Source of the DNA: Garcia nutans
Lineage: Eukaryota > Streptophyta > Magnoliopsida > Malpighiales > Euphorbiaceae
DNA length: 64,000 nt
Reading direction: 5' to 3'
Assembly: GCA_947685225.1 (NCBI GenBank)
Contig: CANTUV010000035.1
Location: forward strand, 8,625,501 to 8,689,500
The translations under genes were made by a program, and so were the position numbers. Numbering within the stretch: position 1 is the first letter of the stretch; each line of letters starts with the position of its first letter. Positions 60,901-64,000 of the stretch are shown in pieces. The notes below the pieces were generated by a model that did not search any database, was not told the origin of the DNA, and saw nothing but the letters and a program-made list of their open reading frames with translations.

Positions 60901-63020
60901 TAAAATCATAAGAAACTGTCTAAGAAAACAAATCCCTAATACAATATATGATTTTTATGTGCATAGCAAACAAATCTCTCAATACATATATTTTCTTGGG
61001 AATAAAAAATTTCAACCCAAATTGAAGAACTATTAAAAGTGGCCCCTATAAACTAATGAATCTGACTCTCTAGTTAGATTGTCTATATATATATATATGC
61101 ATTACCCTTACTAAAAAATATAATATTTATTTATTTAAAAAAGAAAATTATAGTAAATCAATAACTTTGTTAGTATCAAAGCATCAATAGTTATGGGTTT
61201 AATTCTATCCCATGATTTATACGAATTGTAACATTGGCAAAATGGTTTAATATTTAGAATTACTTGAGGTATTATTGGTTTAATCTTTAGAATTAATTGA
61301 GATAGAGAAGTGGAAAAATACATATATAATTTAATCAAACAAGATATTTATCAACATTAAAAAAATTTATCTTAAAACAAGATCAGTAATAGAAGCAGAC
61401 TATATTATATATATATATATGTGTGTGTGTATGTATACAAAAACAAGCAATTGAAAGCCTTACCTCAAAATAGTGACGTTCAATTCCACCGAGCAACAGT
61501 GTGTCCGTATCCTATAGTGACCGTAAAAAGAGGCAAGAAACTGTGTATCCTTGTCCTATAGCAACTCTACAAAGAGGAGAAAGAATGATCTTGATTGTTA
61601 AATATTTTTATTGTATGTTTTTAATGTTATGGTCCCTTTATATTCTCTACTTTCTTAAAATTTTGACGCCTTTTTGGAAAATCGCGTGTTCTCAATAGTA
61701 GAAAACTGTTCTTTTTGTATAAAAAAAAATTTAAAAAACATGATATGTTTCTACTCTCTTCTTAAATTTTACAAATCTGGAAACTTATTTTCTATTTCCA
61801 GTTTTAGAAAATTAGGTCATGAGAACATTATCTTTTATTTTCCATTTTCCATAGAATTTTTTTTTTGAAAAATACTAGTTTTTTATAAGTGAACACAACC
61901 TAGGTATTGTCAACAAAGGGACACAAGCCAGCTCAAAACTTTTTATGTGTTATTGATTTTGATGATTACAAGAAAGCATTTGTAGAGAATCAAAATTATA
62001 AAAAAACAAAGTATTAGATGACCCTATTCAAAATAAAATCATATTGTTTTACATAATGAAAAATTCCTATAGGAGAAAAGATTTAAGAATCTTAGGCAAA
62101 CTTCAGTAGTATTTTGACTCGGAAAACTAATTGAGACATTTAGAAAATATCTATAAGCAAATCATGTGTAAATTTATTTATGAAAATATCCAAATTACCT
62201 CAATTGATATGAAATGGCTTGGCATTTGGCATCTAGACTTTCGTTTTTGGATCTTAGAACAAAAATTTTGAAGTTTAGATATGCAATATTACGATTGGTC
62301 ACCAAGCAAACGTTGCTCCATGGATCAGATATCTACTAATTTTGAAGCTAAGATTTCGCATTGTTCGCTTGCAATTCTTTCTCTGCATGCAAAAATTAAG
62401 AATTAATTTCTTCTTTTTTTTTTGCAACAAAGCTAAGGGGTTGAAATTAAAGACTTGGACAAGAAAGAGATGCTGATTTTTGGTATTTTCCATGTGCTCT
62501 GGCCTCTCTTTAAAAGTAGAGGAAAGTGTCATTGATACTCTGAAAAATGAATTTGTCTCAAGAGGTTTGAATTTTATGGTAGCAGTATTAGTATAAAAAA
62601 TATGTAATTTTAAAATAAATAATAAAAATCTAGTAAAAATAAATAAAAGATAGCAGTTTTGCAAATGACAAAAAATCATCTGGCAAAAAAGTGAAGATTT
62701 AAAAAAAAAACCCTGTAAGGGGTATAATTTCCTATAAAAAAATTACACATTATAAAGACCTTTTTTTATTTGAGTAATTTACATTGTTTACCATATTTTA
62801 GTTTTCCATTTTTAGATTATGGGTGTTTTATTTTTTATTTTTTCAAATTTAAAGATTTTTTTTATTGTAAAAAATGGTATTTTTGTTTTTTTTTGTTTTT
62901 ATGTTTTTTATTTCTATTTACATTATTTATTTATAAATAAATTTATTTTTCTCATTTTTTTAACATATATAAAAAAAATACAATATATATATGCACAACA
63001 TATGTAAAAAATCAGACTGA
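57966..63020. other. AT-rich intergenic DNA
   Basis: No gene is supported over about 5 kb. A block at about 57997-59011 begins TAGAGGTGAGCACGGTTCAG and ends with CTCTGAGTATTCCCTTTA, a weak inverted match that recalls hAT-like MITEs, but no target duplication is seen. A diverged duplication of about 45 bp, with TGTGTCCGTATCCTATAG and TGTGTATCCTTGTCCTATAG, lies at 61499-61584. An AT/GT microsatellite lies at about 61405-61437. Short ORFs here are AT-rich chance frames. Confidence 0.65.
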
Positions 63021-63806
63021 ATTGGACATCAATTTTTTTCTCTCTTTTTTCTCTCTTGGTAGATCATATTTCTATTGGCTCTCAGCTTGTGGTTTGGTGC
63101 AATTACCGGCCTTTTGGCCAATGACAACAGGTTTTTTCTCTTTTTCCTTTTAAATATTATGTTTTTTTTTTCATTTTTTATTCTATGGCTGGTTTTCCAT
63201 TCGATCTAATCATTAAGAGATCTATTTTGCTTTCCATCTACATGGTGCGAGTCGTTGTAGATCTGATATTTGGAAAGGAAAACCTCTCGTCTTTTTTTTG
63301 GCACTTCAAGTTGATATATCCCATCTTCAGATGCACATTAATCTTCCCTGATTATTCAGTTTTTTATCTGATGAAACTGCTGCTCCTTAAGATCCCTTGC
63401 ATGGCTGATCTGCTGATATTTAAAGAAGTTGCCTACCCGATGCCTCATCTTGTCTCTTTGTTTGGGCTCAATTCCTATGTGAGTTTGGTGTTGCTTCCTC
63501 TTTGGCCCCTCTGTAGAATGATAGTTCTACATTTTCTCTCAATTTATTCAATATTTGAGGGGATTAGGAGTGCTAGATTTGTTAAAGTCTGTGTCTTTTT
63601 ACTGGTTCGCCGTTGTTTACTTTCCAGTAACTTCAAAGTTCTGTCTATTAGTGTTATTTCTGGCAAAAAAAATGTCTTTCTATGGCCTTTTCTCAAAGGA
63701 TTGGTCAGCTTCATTTTATGTGATATTATAATTAAGGGAAAGGTTACATGCACTGTTGTTTGGCTTATACCTGTTTGTAATCCTTTAGTTCTTTAATGGA
63801 ATTTCT
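63020..63806 (+). other. T-rich island with a 203-codon frame, possible LINE-like relic
   Basis: A frame from the ATG at 63185 is open to 63796 and would encode a Leu/Phe/Val-rich protein with no motif known to me. Its high T content makes hydrophobic codons on + unavoidable. The block begins with a CT-rich leader (TTTTTTTCTCTCTTTTTTCTC) and ends TTCTTTAATGGAATTTCTC, the same ending as the island at 6240-7135 read on -. A real membrane protein cannot be excluded, but I favour a non-coding transposon remnant. Confidence 0.3.
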
Positions 63807-63854
63807 CTTTTCTTGATAATATATATATACACACATAACACACACAACAAACAA

Positions 63855-63974
63855 TGACCGTTAGAGAATTTTCAAAGGGAGCGACCGTCCCAACAACCAT
63901 AGCATGGGTAAGATTCCAGCAGCAGAGTACTCACAATTGATCGTTAGAGAATTTTCAAAGGGAGCGACTATCCC
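63855..63974. repeat. Direct repeat pair, 37 bp, spaced 83 bp
   Basis: A unit starting TGACCGTTAGAGAATTTTCA is present at 63855-63891 and again at 63938-63974 with three substitutions. It lies at the window edge and may be part of a longer tandem array that continues outside. Confidence 0.9.
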
Positions 63975-64000
63975 AAGCGAAAGAACGACCACACATTAAG

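Noticed and set aside
63185..63796. 203-codon ORF as a host membrane-protein gene
   Set aside because: Composition-driven hydrophobicity, no recognisable family and no promoter or splice context. Kept only as a low-confidence relic.
1..64000. tRNA, rRNA, CRISPR arrays or bacterial-type operons
   Set aside because: No cloverleaf sequence, rRNA-like segment or regularly spaced repeat array was seen by eye. A tRNA or Rfam scan was not possible here.

Overview
This is nuclear DNA of a flowering plant, most likely a eudicot. The gaps between genes are very AT-rich. There are plant LTR retrotransposons with the expected primer-binding sites (initiator-Met and Asp tRNA types), hAT transposons, a plant mitochondrial carrier and a 22-exon gene with plant-type introns. 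I cannot name the species from the sequence. Only two loci look like functional host genes; nearly everything else is transposable-element debris or AT-rich filler.

Layout. 1-7.5 kb: a heavily decayed Ty1/copia element on + (about 0.72-5.63 kb, then its 3' LTR), followed by an unassigned more GC-rich island and an exact 2 x 50 bp duplication. 8.1-9.4 kb: an intron-less gene on + for a mitochondrial dicarboxylate carrier (DIC/UCP5 type), with a TATA box and an upstream ORF. 9.4-12.8 kb: AT-rich intergenic DNA with a Stowaway-like end and a short hAT MITE flanked by an 8-bp duplication. 12.83-17.91 kb: a complete but dead Ty3/gypsy chromovirus on -, with 350-bp LTRs and a 5-bp target duplication. 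17.9-21.2 kb: AT-rich DNA with simple repeats.

21.2-32.8 kb: a large - strand gene. Its 22 coding exons join in phase into a 1206-aa conserved plant protein of the Arabidopsis At4g24610 type. It also has a 5'UTR intron, and one coding-region intron carries a truncated RTE-type LINE. 32.8-35.5 kb: AT-rich DNA, ending in a minisatellite of about 55-bp units.

35.5-55 kb: a nested pair. The host is an older gag-only LTR element on + (TR-GAG-like, no pol seen) whose 3' part is packed with degenerate minisatellites. Inside one of those arrays sits a younger 11.9-kb Athila-type Ty3/gypsy element on -, with 1.5-kb LTRs, Asp-tRNA primer site, gag-protease, pol and the extra Athila ORF3, bounded by a 5-bp duplication. 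55.1-58 kb: a decayed autonomous hAT transposase (TTF zinc finger, DUF4371-like core, C-terminal dimerisation region) on -. 58-64 kb: AT-rich DNA with a few short repeats and a second T-rich, ORF-bearing island that may be old LINE sequence.

The two host genes show no functional link. The main story is genome turnover: LTR divergence and nesting give a relative order of insertions (outer gag-only element, then chromovirus and Athila), and the internal stops are mainly of the type produced by cytosine deamination. I found no tRNA, rRNA, CRISPR or operon-like structure.
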